Made by a program: the position numbers and the translations under genes
Part shown: one piece after another, positions 1 to 8,130 of the stretch
How the letters are laid out: every line of letters begins with the position of its first letter
Numbering within the stretch: the first letter of the stretch is position 1
Notes under the pieces: generated by a model
What the model was told of the DNA's origin: nothing
What the model saw: the letters and a program-made list of their open reading frames with translations, nothing else
Databases searched by the model: none
Assembly: GCA_013177805.1 (NCBI GenBank)
Contig: JABLXU010000017.1
Span: 48,276 to 112,275 of the forward strand
DNA from: Candidatus Omnitrophota bacterium
GTDB taxonomy: Bacteria > Hinthialibacterota > Hinthialibacteria > Hinthialibacterales > Hinthialibacteraceae
Length of the DNA: 64,000 nt
Reading direction: 5' to 3'

Positions 1-237
1 ATTGGGGATAGAAAATGGAATCAAGATGTTTGGTGGAATGGGTGTGGTCGGCCATGATGCAACCCCGTTTCTGAATTGATATCCGGATGCCCGCACAGAC
101 ACGGGTTTTCGGATCATCCGGTTCCGTGATCCCCGGCGCGCGATTCCCCTGACACGGTTTTTGGGATCAATGACTTTGAATGCCCGCCAACCCGCAACGT
201 GGTAATACCACTCCAGGCTTGGCAGAAAACCGAACCG

Positions 238-480
238 TCATTTCATAAATTGTTCAATATAATCCACGGCCCCTTGGACGGTTTGCACTTCCAAGGCCGA
301 ATCTTCATCCAGCTCGATGCCGAATTCCTCCTCGAACGCGGCCACCAGCTCGATGCTCTGCTGCGACACCGCGCCCAAGTCGAACACGAAATTCGACTCC
401 GGCCGGATCTCTTCCGGATTGACCTTCAATACCTTGGCCACCACTTGTTTGACCCGCTCCATGATGGCGTTTCGTTCCAT
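238..480 (-). CDS. acyl carrier protein-like, atypical phosphopantetheine motif
   Basis: An 80-residue acidic protein of normal ACP length. Acyl carrier proteins carry acyl groups on a 4'-phosphopantetheine arm attached to a serine. Residues 31-51 read F-V-F-D-L-G-A-V-S-Q-Q-S-I-E-L-V-A-A-F-E-E, which matches helix II of ACPs, with Ser39 at the attachment position. The usual D-S-L around that serine is V-S-Q here, so modification by a standard AcpS is not assured. The start at 480 is chosen because GGAGAG lies six bases upstream; an upstream in-frame ATG at 537 would add 19 residues without ACP similarity. No fatty-acid synthase genes are adjacent. Family membership is fairly sure; the acyl substrate is unknown. 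Confidence 0.82.
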   Translation of the reverse strand: MERNAIMERVKQVVAKVLKVNPEEIRPESNFVFDLGAVSQQSIELVAAFEEEFGIELDEDSALEVQTVQGAVDYIEQFMK

Positions 481-754
481 AGCAGACTCTCCATTCGGAT
501 GCTCGGTCGGAATAAGGTTGATTGCGATTGTATTCAACCCACCCTCCCAATGCTAGGGATCTTTCTTCTTTTGCGGATTAGCGAATCATTATCCGTGGCA
601 CGCTACGGATGACCCGCCACCCAACGCCGGCACCTTTGGGGCACCTTTTTCAAGGTGGGACCTCCATGCCTCCTCGCTTCTCCCCCTGATCCTGTTCCTT
701 GACGCCCTCCTCCTGAATTTGGGAAAATAAATCCCTACCCAATCCAATTACGGG
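481..754. other. intergenic region
   Basis: A 274-base divergent gap between the ACP gene (minus) and the DUF6599-like gene (plus). I see the ribosome binding site of the ACP gene (about 487-492) and no other ORF. No convincing sigma-70 promoter pair could be picked out. Bases 1-237, downstream of the ACP gene, also hold no recognisable gene; they include the short palindrome GTGGTAATACCAC at 200-212. Confidence 0.5.
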
Positions 755-1819
755 ATGGTCCTATCCATGCAGTGGATCGCAATCACGTGCCTTCTTTTCC
801 TCTCGGAACCCGGATGGACCGGATTCGCTCTTATCCCTGCCTTTCCTGGAGAATCCACCGTGAAGATGTCGTGCAACGCTTCTCCCGCCCAATTGCCCCA
901 AACCGCCGGCCCCTGGAGCCGGTCCGCGGCCTCTCAGCATTGGGATGCCGCGACTATTTTTGAATACATCAACGGCGCGGGCGAAATGTACCTCGCTTAC
1001 CGCTTCGCGGGTCTGGACGTGTATTTGTACACTGCCCCCGGCCGGGACGACATTCTCGTCGAGATCTATGAAATGAAATCCCCGGATGACGCCTTCGGCC
1101 TCCTCTCCTCCGATTGGGGCGGCGATCCCGTGGACCTTGGAAACCAACCCGCTCAGGATTCCAGCGGCGGCCGCGTCCCCCCCCACCGCGCCCTCTATGG
1201 GGCCGGCCTGCTGCGGTTTTGCGCGCGGAACCTGTATGGCCGCATCCTGGCCTACACAGAAACACCCGAATCCAAGGAAGCCGTCCTCTCCCTCGGCCGG
1301 GCCATCGCGGCCGGACAGGAAAATCCACCGCCGCCCCTGTGGATCAACCGGCTGCCTTTGCGTTTGACTGAATCCTGGCGGTTGAAACCCAACCGGGTCT
1401 GCTTTTTCCGCTCCCATCTTATCCTGAATTCGGTGTATTTTCTGAGCCAGAAAAACATCCTGAATCTGGATCAGGCCTGCGAAGCGGTTTTCGCGGAGTA
1501 CGAATGCAACGAAACTTCCGCCACCCTGCCACCGGTCAAGGCTTTATTGATCCGGTACCCCGGTGCGGATAGGGCACGACAAGCCTTCCAGCGGTTTTTC
1601 GAAGCCTATCTTCCGGAATATGCCGCGAAACGGCCAGGGGATCTATCCGCCGGATTTCAGGATGTCTACAATATTGAGGATGGTTGGGTGGGGTGCGCGT
1701 GGCATCAAAACCACGCGGCCATCCTTTTTGAATGCCCAGACCAACAAACCGCTCAATCCATGCTCCAGCAAGTGAGCGGGGAAATTCAGCGTGTGGAGGA
1801 TTCCCATGACGGCTCCTAA
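755..1819 (+). CDS. secreted DUF6599-like protein
   Basis: About 350 residues with a hydrophobic N-terminus (W-I-A-I-T-C-L-L-F-L) suggesting export. The body, from P-W-S-R-S-A-A through D-A-A-T-I-F-E-Y-I-N-G-A-G-E-M-Y-L-A-Y-R-F, matches my memory of DUF6599 proteins, whose function is unknown. The start is uncertain. ATG 755 and ATG 767 both keep the hydrophobic segment but lack a clear ribosome binding site. A GTG at 860 has a good GGAG eight bases upstream but would remove the export signal. The gene overlaps the next one by 14 bases, so the two are probably translationally coupled and may act together at the cell envelope. Family assignment is from recalled sequence pattern only. Confidence 0.7.
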   Translation: MVLSMQWIAITCLLFLSEPGWTGFALIPAFPGESTVKMSCNASPAQLPQTAGPWSRSAASQHWDAATIFEYINGAGEMYLAYRFAGLDVYLYTAPGRDDILVEIYEMKSPDDAFGLLSSDWGGDPVDLGNQPAQDSSGGRVPPHRALYGAGLLRFCARNLYGRILAYTETPESKEAVLSLGRAIAAGQENPPPPLWINRLPLRLTESWRLKPNRVCFFRSHLILNSVYFLSQKNILNLDQACEAVFAEYECNETSATLPPVKALLIRYPGADRARQAFQRFFEAYLPEYAAKRPGDLSAGFQDVYNIEDGWVGCAWHQNHAAILFECPDQQTAQSMLQQVSGEIQRVEDSHDGS

Positions 1820-2687
1820 ACCTATATTGACCCGCCGGGATTTTGTTCGTGGCACTGTGGGCGCGGCGTTGGGCGCCTCCCTCTTCGGCGTCACCCCCCA
1901 ATCCGCCCGGACCGCCGAAGCCCGCTCCAGCTCCGTGTGCGTGATCCGCGACGAAAAGGCCCTGGGGGAAGGCAACCAGGTCGACACCGCCGTCCTCCAG
2001 AACATGCTGGATGAATTGCTCCTGCAATTCACCGGCCAAACAACCCCCAAAGAAGCCTGGCTTTCTCTGGTCAAACCGGACGACACCGTGGGCCTGGTGG
2101 CCACACCACACCTCAATCCCACCCACGCCGAACTGGTAGACCTCGTCAAGGCCGGCCTGATCGCCGCGGGCATTCCTGTGAATAACATCCGGGACGCCCA
2201 AGGCAAACCCGACCGCCCCGAGGCCTGCACCGCCCTGATCGCGCTCCCGGCCCTCAAAGCGCATTGGCTGACCGGCATTGGAACGGTGTTGAAGAATTAC
2301 ATCACCTTCTCCGGCAAGCCCAGCAATTACCACGGCGAAAACAACGCCAAACTCGGCGAAATCTGGAATCTGCCCATCGTCAAGGGCAAAACCAAACTGG
2401 TGCTTGTCGACGCCCTCCGGCCCCTGTGCGACAAAGGCCCCCAACCCGACCCGCGCTATCTGTGGAACTACAACGGCCTGATCGCCGGAACCGATCCGGT
2501 GGCCGTCGAAACCATCGCCCTCAAGATTATCGAGGAAAAACGTAAAACGTTCCCCGGCGGCCTGGGCCCCCTTTCGCCCCCGCCGCTCTGCGTGGAAGCG
2601 GCCGACAAGGTCTACAACCTGGGCACCAGCAACATGGCGGAAATCAAAATCAAAACGTTCGGCTGGGAAAAAGACCTCTTGCTGTAA
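1806..2687 (+). CDS. Tat-exported DUF362-like protein
   Basis: 293 residues. The N-terminus carries a twin-arginine signal: T-R-R-D-F-V at residues 9-14 followed by a small-residue hydrophobic stretch, so export in folded form is predicted. The central P-A-L-K-A-H-W-L-T-G-I-G-T-V-L-K-N-Y segment is characteristic of DUF362 proteins. Some of those carry iron-sulfur clusters, but I see no 4Fe-4S cysteine pattern here. The start at 1806 is set by GGAGGA five bases upstream and lies inside the end of the preceding DUF6599-like gene. The substrate or cofactor is unknown; the Tat signal suggests a folded, perhaps cofactor-containing, periplasmic or envelope protein. Confidence 0.75.
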   Translation: MTAPKPILTRRDFVRGTVGAALGASLFGVTPQSARTAEARSSSVCVIRDEKALGEGNQVDTAVLQNMLDELLLQFTGQTTPKEAWLSLVKPDDTVGLVATPHLNPTHAELVDLVKAGLIAAGIPVNNIRDAQGKPDRPEACTALIALPALKAHWLTGIGTVLKNYITFSGKPSNYHGENNAKLGEIWNLPIVKGKTKLVLVDALRPLCDKGPQPDPRYLWNYNGLIAGTDPVAVETIALKIIEEKRKTFPGGLGPLSPPPLCVEAADKVYNLGTSNMAEIKIKTFGWEKDLLL

Positions 2688-2818
2688 GGGAGACTTTGCG
2701 CCGCGCGGGCGCCGGCCCACCCGGCCCAATGGCGGATATCATGGCCCGGGGACTGACCGTTTGGCCCCCACGCCCATTCCGTTTGGACCGGAATGAGAAG
2801 GAGGAAACGGCTTAACTC

Positions 2819-3757
2819 TTAACGCCGGGAATGATCCAGCAAATACTTCATGATCGCCTTCTGGCCATGAAGACGGTTCTCGGCCTGGTCGAAGACGATG
2901 GAGCGGGGGGATTCAAGGACGCTGTCGGTGATCTCCTCGCCGCGGTGAGCGGGCAGGCAGTGCATGATTTTGACGTGATCCGGCGCATGGCTTAAGAGTT
3001 CGTCGTTCACCTGATAGTCTTTGAAATCGACGAGACGCTTAGCGGTTTCGGCTTCCTGGCCCATGCTGGTCCACACGTCCGTGTAGATGCCATCCGCCCC
3101 GGCGACGGCCTTGCGGGGGCACGGCTCGAATGTCACCAAACCGCCGATCTCCTCGGCCATGCGGCGGCCGCGGTCCACAAACCGCGCCTCGGGTTCGTAG
3201 CCGGGAGGCGTCGAAATCACCAAATGCAATCCCACCAGCCCGGCGATCAGGATCAACGAATGGCACACGTTATTCCCGTCGCCGATGTAGGCCAGTTTGA
3301 ATCCCCGCAGCGAATCCCGTCCCCGAACCTGGTCCCACAACGTGAACATATCCGAAACGGCTTGGCAGGGATGGCTCTCATCCGACAGGGCGTTGATCAC
3401 CGGAATGGACGCGTATTCGGCCATTTCCAGAATGGTGGCTTGGCGGTACACCCGGGCGACAATGAGATCCACCCACCGGGACAAGTTCCGGGCGATGTCC
3501 TTGACCGGCTCGCGCTTGCCCAGGTTGATGTCCTGATTCGTCAGATACACCGCGAATCCGCCAAGCTGCTGAATCCCCGTCTCAAAGGTCACCTTGGTCC
3601 GCAGGGACTGTTTCTCATTGATCATCGCCATGGTGCGGCCCTTGAGGCAGGACGTGTAGTTTTCGGGATGATCCTTCATGTCCGCGGCCAGGAGAAATAT
3701 CTCCTGCATCTGGCGGGCGTCCAAATCGGCGATGCTGCGCAGATCCATTTTTGTCAT
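2819..3757 (-). CDS. argF: ornithine carbamoyltransferase
   Basis: 312 residues, normal for the family. The enzyme transfers the carbamoyl group from carbamoyl phosphate to ornithine to give citrulline in arginine synthesis. The carbamoyl-phosphate loop is S-L-R-T-K at 51-55 (canonical S-T-R-T-R). H-P-C-Q is at 129-132. The ornithine-side D-V-W-T-S-M-G is at 227-233, and the H-C-L-P-A-H-R loop with the catalytic-type cysteine is at 266-272. The S-M-G and H-C-L-P pair favours ornithine over N-acetyl- or N-succinyl-ornithine. The start at 3757 has GGGAGGTGA just upstream; an upstream ATG at 3781 is ignored. Last gene of the minus-strand arginine cluster, 47 bases after argD. Confidence 0.94.
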   Translation of the reverse strand: MTKMDLRSIADLDARQMQEIFLLAADMKDHPENYTSCLKGRTMAMINEKQSLRTKVTFETGIQQLGGFAVYLTNQDINLGKREPVKDIARNLSRWVDLIVARVYRQATILEMAEYASIPVINALSDESHPCQAVSDMFTLWDQVRGRDSLRGFKLAYIGDGNNVCHSLILIAGLVGLHLVISTPPGYEPEARFVDRGRRMAEEIGGLVTFEPCPRKAVAGADGIYTDVWTSMGQEAETAKRLVDFKDYQVNDELLSHAPDHVKIMHCLPAHRGEEITDSVLESPRSIVFDQAENRLHGQKAIMKYLLDHSRR

Positions 3758-3804
3758 GACGTCACCTCCCGGGGTGTCCACCGCGGGTATGTTTGCTCCA
3801 AGAC

Positions 3805-5004
3805 TTAGCGGCGAGTGGTCAGGAACTCATCCAGAACTTCGGCGGAGGCCAGGAGTTCATCCTCCTCCACGATCAAGGGGGGAAGGAAACGGAGCACTTC
3901 GGGACCGGCCGTACCGGCCAAAATCCCCCGCTCGCGCAAAAACGCCAACGCGTCGGCCGCCGGAAACGTCAGTTGCACGCCGAGCATGAGCCCCAGGCCC
4001 CGGACCTCCACAATGGCCTCATGCTTTCGCTGCAATGCGAGCAAGCGTTCCTTGAACCGCCCGCCCAAGGCCCGGCTGCGCTCGGGCAGCTTTTCGTCCA
4101 CAATCGTCTGAAACGCCGCCACTCCCGCCGCGCAAGACAGGGGATTGCCCCCGAAAGTCGCCGCGTGCGTCCCCGCCACCAGGGATTGCGCCGGTTCCTC
4201 TTTCGCCAGCATGGCCCCGATGGGCACGCCGCCCGCCAGGCTCTTGGCCAGAGTGATCACATCCGGCTCCACGCCGAATTCGTCGGCGGCAAAGAGATGC
4301 CCGCTCCGCCCCAGCCCGCATTGAATTTCGTCGAACATCAACAGCAAACGATGCTGGTCGCACACCTCCCGGACACCGCGCAAATACTCCGGCCGGCACG
4401 GATGAATGCCGCCTTCGCCCTGCACCGGCTCCAACAGCACGGCGCAGACCGTTTCGTCCACCGCCGCCTTCAAGGCTTCGAGGTCATTGATGGGCACATG
4501 CACGAACCGCTCCAGCATGGGCTCGAACCCTTTCTGGTACTTCGCCTGCCCCGTGGCCGAAAGCGAACCCATGGTGCGGCCGTGAAACGAATTCTGCAGC
4601 GCGATGATGGTGTGCCGCCCCGGGCCATGGTGATCATACGAATACCGGCGGGCCAACTTGATCGCCGCTTCCACCGCCTCGGTGCCGCTGTTGCAGAAGA
4701 ACACCCGGTCCGCCGGGCTGTGCTCCACCAGCAACCCCGCCAGCTGCACTTGCGGCTCGATCAGATACAAATTGGATACATGCAGAAGCGTCTGCGCCTG
4801 TTTTTGGATCGCCGCCACCACCTTGGGATGGCAATGCCCCAGATTGTTGACGCCCAAACCGGAAAGCAGATCCAGGTACCGGCGGCCTTCCGAATCCCAC
4901 ACGTGGGCGCCTTGTCCGCGCACCAGCGCCAGATTCCGGGCGCCGTAATTTTGCATTAGCACGTTCTCCGCCTGCGACTGGAGGGTCTCTGCAAGGGTGA
5001 CCAT
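3805..5004 (-). CDS. argD: acetylornithine aminotransferase
   Basis: 399 residues, a class III PLP-dependent aminotransferase that converts N-acetylglutamate semialdehyde to N-acetylornithine, and may also serve in lysine synthesis. Visible features are N-S-G-T-E-A at 105-110 (phosphate binding), S-F-H-G-R-T near 139-144, F-D-E-I-Q-C-G at 224-230 with the aspartate that contacts the PLP ring nitrogen, and L-A-K-S-L-A-G-G with Lys254 as the Schiff-base lysine. The start M-V-T-L-A-E at 5004 gives the usual length; the upstream in-frame codons have no family similarity. It lies 25 bases after argB and 47 before argF, which supports the arginine assignment over other class III aminotransferases. 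Confidence 0.94.
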   Translation of the reverse strand: MVTLAETLQSQAENVLMQNYGARNLALVRGQGAHVWDSEGRRYLDLLSGLGVNNLGHCHPKVVAAIQKQAQTLLHVSNLYLIEPQVQLAGLLVEHSPADRVFFCNSGTEAVEAAIKLARRYSYDHHGPGRHTIIALQNSFHGRTMGSLSATGQAKYQKGFEPMLERFVHVPINDLEALKAAVDETVCAVLLEPVQGEGGIHPCRPEYLRGVREVCDQHRLLLMFDEIQCGLGRSGHLFAADEFGVEPDVITLAKSLAGGVPIGAMLAKEEPAQSLVAGTHAATFGGNPLSCAAGVAAFQTIVDEKLPERSRALGGRFKERLLALQRKHEAIVEVRGLGLMLGVQLTFPAADALAFLRERGILAGTAGPEVLRFLPPLIVEEDELLASAEVLDEFLTTRR

Positions 5005-5029
5005 ATTCTTAATTCCTTGATTCAAAAAA

Positions 5030-5917
5030 TCAGACGTCCGGAAACACCTGGGTTCCCACGCCTGTGTCGGTAAACAATTCCAGAAGCACGGAATGCGGCA
5101 CACGCCCGTCGATGATGTGGGCCTTTTTCACGCCACCCCCCAATGCGCGCAGGCAGGCCTTCAACTTGGGGATCATCCCGCCCGCCGCCTTCCCGGTGGC
5201 GATCAATTGATCCGCCTCCCCCGCTGAAAGGGAGGGGATCATCGAATCCGGATCGTCTTTGTCGCGAAGCACCCCGGGTATGTCCGAAAGCAAGATCAGC
5301 CGCTCGGCCTTCAGCGCCCGCGCGACCTCCCCGGCGATGGTGTCGGCGTTGATGTTGTAGGCGTTCCCGTCCGGCCCCACGCCCACCGGCGAGATCACGG
5401 GAATAAAACCGGCTTCCTCCAGGGTGTTCAATACCTTGGGATTGATGGCCTCCACCTCGCCCACGAATCCGATGTCAATCTCGTGCGCGGGATCGGAAAG
5501 GCTGTGATGCACCAGCTTCCGGGCGCGGATCAGGTTGGCGTCCTTGCCTGACAAATTGACCGCCCGGCCGCCTTCCAGGTTGATGCGGGCCACGATGTCC
5601 TTGCCCACGTACCCGGTCAGCACCATCTCGGCGATGTCAATGGCTTCTTTGTCGGTCACCCGCAATCCGTCCACGAACTTCGTGGCCATGCCCAGCCGTC
5701 TCATCAACCCGGATACCTGCGGGCCGCCGCCGTGGACCACTATCGGCCGCATGCCCACATAATCCAACAACACGATGTCACGGCAGAACTCCTGGTTCAA
5801 GGCGTCGTTGACCATGGCGGCCCCGCCGTATTTGATCACGATGGTCTTTTGGTGGAACTTCCGGATATAAGGAAGGGCTTCGATCAAATGGCGCGAAAAC
5901 AATTCGCGGTCTTCCAT
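5030..5917 (-). CDS. argB: acetylglutamate kinase
   Basis: 295 residues of the amino-acid kinase fold. It phosphorylates N-acetylglutamate, the second step of arginine synthesis. K-Y-G-G-A-A-M at 29-35 supplies the phosphate-binding lysine, V-H-G-G-G-P-Q at 61-67 the glycine-rich loop, and N-L-S-G-K-D-A near 121-127 is typical of ArgB. The N-terminal helix (about 25 residues before the lysine) resembles that of hexameric, arginine-inhibited kinases, so feedback inhibition by arginine is plausible but inferred. The gene starts 13 bases after hisG ends and precedes argD, clearly in one transcription unit. Confidence 0.95.
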   Translation of the reverse strand: MEDRELFSRHLIEALPYIRKFHQKTIVIKYGGAAMVNDALNQEFCRDIVLLDYVGMRPIVVHGGGPQVSGLMRRLGMATKFVDGLRVTDKEAIDIAEMVLTGYVGKDIVARINLEGGRAVNLSGKDANLIRARKLVHHSLSDPAHEIDIGFVGEVEAINPKVLNTLEEAGFIPVISPVGVGPDGNAYNINADTIAGEVARALKAERLILLSDIPGVLRDKDDPDSMIPSLSAGEADQLIATGKAAGGMIPKLKACLRALGGGVKKAHIIDGRVPHSVLLELFTDTGVGTQVFPDV

Positions 5918-5930
5918 GGCGGCTTGCCCC

Positions 5931-6812
5931 TCAGTAGATGACTTTGTTGAGTGGATACTCGATAATTCCCTCCGCCCCGGCGCGCTTGAGATCGGGAATG
6001 ATCTCCCGCACGACTTTCTCGTCCACGATGATTTCCAGGGCGCGCCAGCCTTCCTGATGCAGATGCGACACGGTGGGATTGGTGATGCCCGCCGGCAAAA
6101 TCCGCAAGACCTCCTCCAGCCGGGCCAAGGGCACGTTCATCTTGAGCCCCACCTTGTCCCCCGCGGTGATGGCCGCCTGCAATAGCATGAAAATCCGTTC
6201 CAATTTGTCCCGTTTCCAAGCGTCGCTCCATGCGGCGTGATTGCATATCAACTTGGTTTGCGACTCGAACAAGGTCTCCACGATGCGCAGGTTGTTGGCC
6301 CGCAGCGAAGATCCGGTCTCGGTGACATCCACGATCGCGTCCACCAGGTGCGGCACCTTCACCTCCGTGGCCCCCCACGAGAACTCCACCTCCGCCTCCA
6401 CGCCATGCTCCCGCAAGTAACGCCGGGTGGCGTTGACCAGCTCGGTGGCGATGCGCTTGCCCTGCAGATCCCCGATCCCTTGGATGGGCGATTTCTCCGG
6501 CACCGCCAACACCCAGCGCACGGGCTGGGATGTCGCTTTCGAGTATCGGAGGGTGCCCACCTCGTGCACGTCCGACTCGTTCTCCAAAATCCAATCGTGC
6601 CCCGTAATCCCGCCATCGAGCACCCCGCCCTCCACGTACCGGGAGATCTCCTGCGCCCGGAGCAAAACGACGGACAAGTCCGGATCATCAATGGAGGGGT
6701 AGTAGGACCGTTCGCGGACCGCGAGCGTGTATCCGGCTTTCCGGAACAATTCAAACGTGGCTTGCTGCAAGCTACCCTTCGGCAGCCCCAACTTGAGAAT
6801 CTTCGGAGACAT
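5931..6812 (-). CDS. hisG: ATP phosphoribosyltransferase, long form
   Basis: 293 residues, the length of long-form (HisGL) enzymes that carry a C-terminal regulatory domain and need no HisZ. It catalyses the first step of histidine synthesis from ATP and [12 protein letters not shown] at 8-15 and G-G-I-T-G-H-D-W at 67-74 are family signatures. D-V-T-E-T-G-S-S-L at 162-170 is the PRPP-binding loop. Residues from about 215, including the I-T-N-P-T-V-S-H-L segment, form the ACT-like domain that senses histidine. No other his gene is present; it sits between the L,D-transpeptidase gene, which it overlaps by 41 bases, and argB. Confidence 0.95.
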   Translation of the reverse strand: MSPKILKLGLPKGSLQQATFELFRKAGYTLAVRERSYYPSIDDPDLSVVLLRAQEISRYVEGGVLDGGITGHDWILENESDVHEVGTLRYSKATSQPVRWVLAVPEKSPIQGIGDLQGKRIATELVNATRRYLREHGVEAEVEFSWGATEVKVPHLVDAIVDVTETGSSLRANNLRIVETLFESQTKLICNHAAWSDAWKRDKLERIFMLLQAAITAGDKVGLKMNVPLARLEEVLRILPAGITNPTVSHLHQEGWRALEIIVDEKVVREIIPDLKRAGAEGIIEYPLNKVIY

Positions 6813-7956
6813 GGGTCGGAAACGGCTCCGTTCCTTCTATAATCGTGACGCGCGTGCCATACGTGACCAACTTGTACAGCTCTTCGACATCCGCGTTGTG
6901 CATCCGGATACACCCCGCGCTTTTCGGTTTCCCGATGGTGTCAGGCGCGTTGGTCCCGTGAATCCCCAAACTGCTGCCGATGCCCATCCACCGGGATCCG
7001 AGCGCGTTGTCGGGATGGCCGGCGGGCAGGATGCCGCCTTCGGGCCGGTACCATGTGGGATTGACTTCCTTGTTGATGATCTTGTATTCGCCGGGGGGAG
7101 TCTTGTAACTCAACTCTCCCACGCCGACGGGATACCACTTGATGAACTTGCCGCTGGCGGTGAGCAAGTCCAACCGGCAGCGCAATTTGTTCACCACGAT
7201 CCAAAACGGCTCCTTCGGTACCTTGATCCGCCGTCCGGGCCGCAGGCTGTTGGCGTTGACCTTGTTCGCTTCGGTGATGAACCAAGCGGTGGTTTTGAAC
7301 TTCTGGCCGATGGAAACAGCCGCGTCGCCTTTCTCGATGGTGTACAACTCGGTGAAATCACACAGCGCCGGCGACCAAAGCATCGCGGTGTTGATTTTCG
7401 ATAACTGATCCTTGGCCTCGGCCACGGTCTCAAAATCCGTCACCGACTGGATGATCTGATAATACATCTCCCGGGCTTGGGCGATGTTGTTTTCCAGCTC
7501 ATACGTGCGGGCAATGCCCACCCGCGCTTTGCCCTGTACCAACCGATTGCCTTGCTTGGCGATTTTCTCGTAGGTCTCCCGCGCCTGGGCCGGGCTGTTC
7601 TTCTCCAACGACCGGGCCAGTTTCAACTGCGCTTCCAACGCGTAAGGACTCCGGGGAAACTCCTGGGCCAGCCGGATCCATACGTCTTTGGCTTCCTCAT
7701 GCCCGGCCCCTTCATACGCTTCCGCCAACCAGTAGAGGGCGGCGTCGGCCTGACTGAACCGCCTCCCGTATTGCACCACGGGAAGCAATTGCTTGATGGC
7801 GCGCCCGTAATCCTGCGACTCCACCAGCGCCTTGGCCATGTTGAACCGGTCCAGGTTTTCCTGGTCGGCTTTCCGGTGCTGAAAGAGAAAATACGCGCCC
7901 CCCAAAGCGCCCGCCAGCAAAACGATCAGCAGAACAATGACCAGGTTCCGTGTCAT
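6772..7956 (-). CDS. L,D-transpeptidase with helical repeats and LysM
   Basis: 394 residues. One membrane helix (4-24) anchors the protein with the rest in the periplasm. Residues 35-190 are TPR-like helical pairs, a LysM peptidoglycan-binding domain spans about 203-248, and the C-terminal YkuD domain (about 252-373) holds the catalytic pair His333 and Cys349 in I-H-G-T-N and S-A-G-C-I-R-M-H. Such enzymes make 3-3 peptidoglycan cross-links or attach lipoproteins to the wall. The start at 7956 follows AAGGAG at good spacing; the longer ORF to 8061 is not needed. The 3' end overlaps hisG, suggesting translational coupling within the secDF-arg unit. Confidence 0.9.
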   Translation of the reverse strand: MTRNLVIVLLIVLLAGALGGAYFLFQHRKADQENLDRFNMAKALVESQDYGRAIKQLLPVVQYGRRFSQADAALYWLAEAYEGAGHEEAKDVWIRLAQEFPRSPYALEAQLKLARSLEKNSPAQARETYEKIAKQGNRLVQGKARVGIARTYELENNIAQAREMYYQIIQSVTDFETVAEAKDQLSKINTAMLWSPALCDFTELYTIEKGDAAVSIGQKFKTTAWFITEANKVNANSLRPGRRIKVPKEPFWIVVNKLRCRLDLLTASGKFIKWYPVGVGELSYKTPPGEYKIINKEVNPTWYRPEGGILPAGHPDNALGSRWMGIGSSLGIHGTNAPDTIGKPKSAGCIRMHNADVEELYKLVTYGTRVTIIEGTEPFPTHVSEDSQVGAAEG

Positions 7957-8130
7957 GTCGATCTCCTTCTCTTCCGCCGTCCGCTTGGCGCGGGATCCCG
8001 GTGGCGGCGGGCAGCCCTCCATGGCGGGAAAAGGCCTTGAACTGGCTCCGGTTGGGAACAATCCACATCCCGCCCCCCAACCGCGGACCGGTTCGGCGGG
8101 ATTGGGCCGGACCAGCCGGGTTCTCCCGGC

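Noticed and set aside
1536..2729. 397-codon minus-strand ORF opposite the DUF6599/DUF362-like genes
   Set aside because: No domain, low-complexity translation; opposite strand carries a Tat signal and good ribosome binding site.
2774..2795. Terminator between the DUF362-like gene and argF
   Set aside because: A 7-bp hairpin (CATTCCG / CGGAATG) exists but no T-run follows on either strand.
2819..3757. N-acetyl- or N-succinyl-ornithine carbamoyltransferase
   Set aside because: D-V-W-T-S-M-G and H-C-L-P are those of ornithine carbamoyltransferase.
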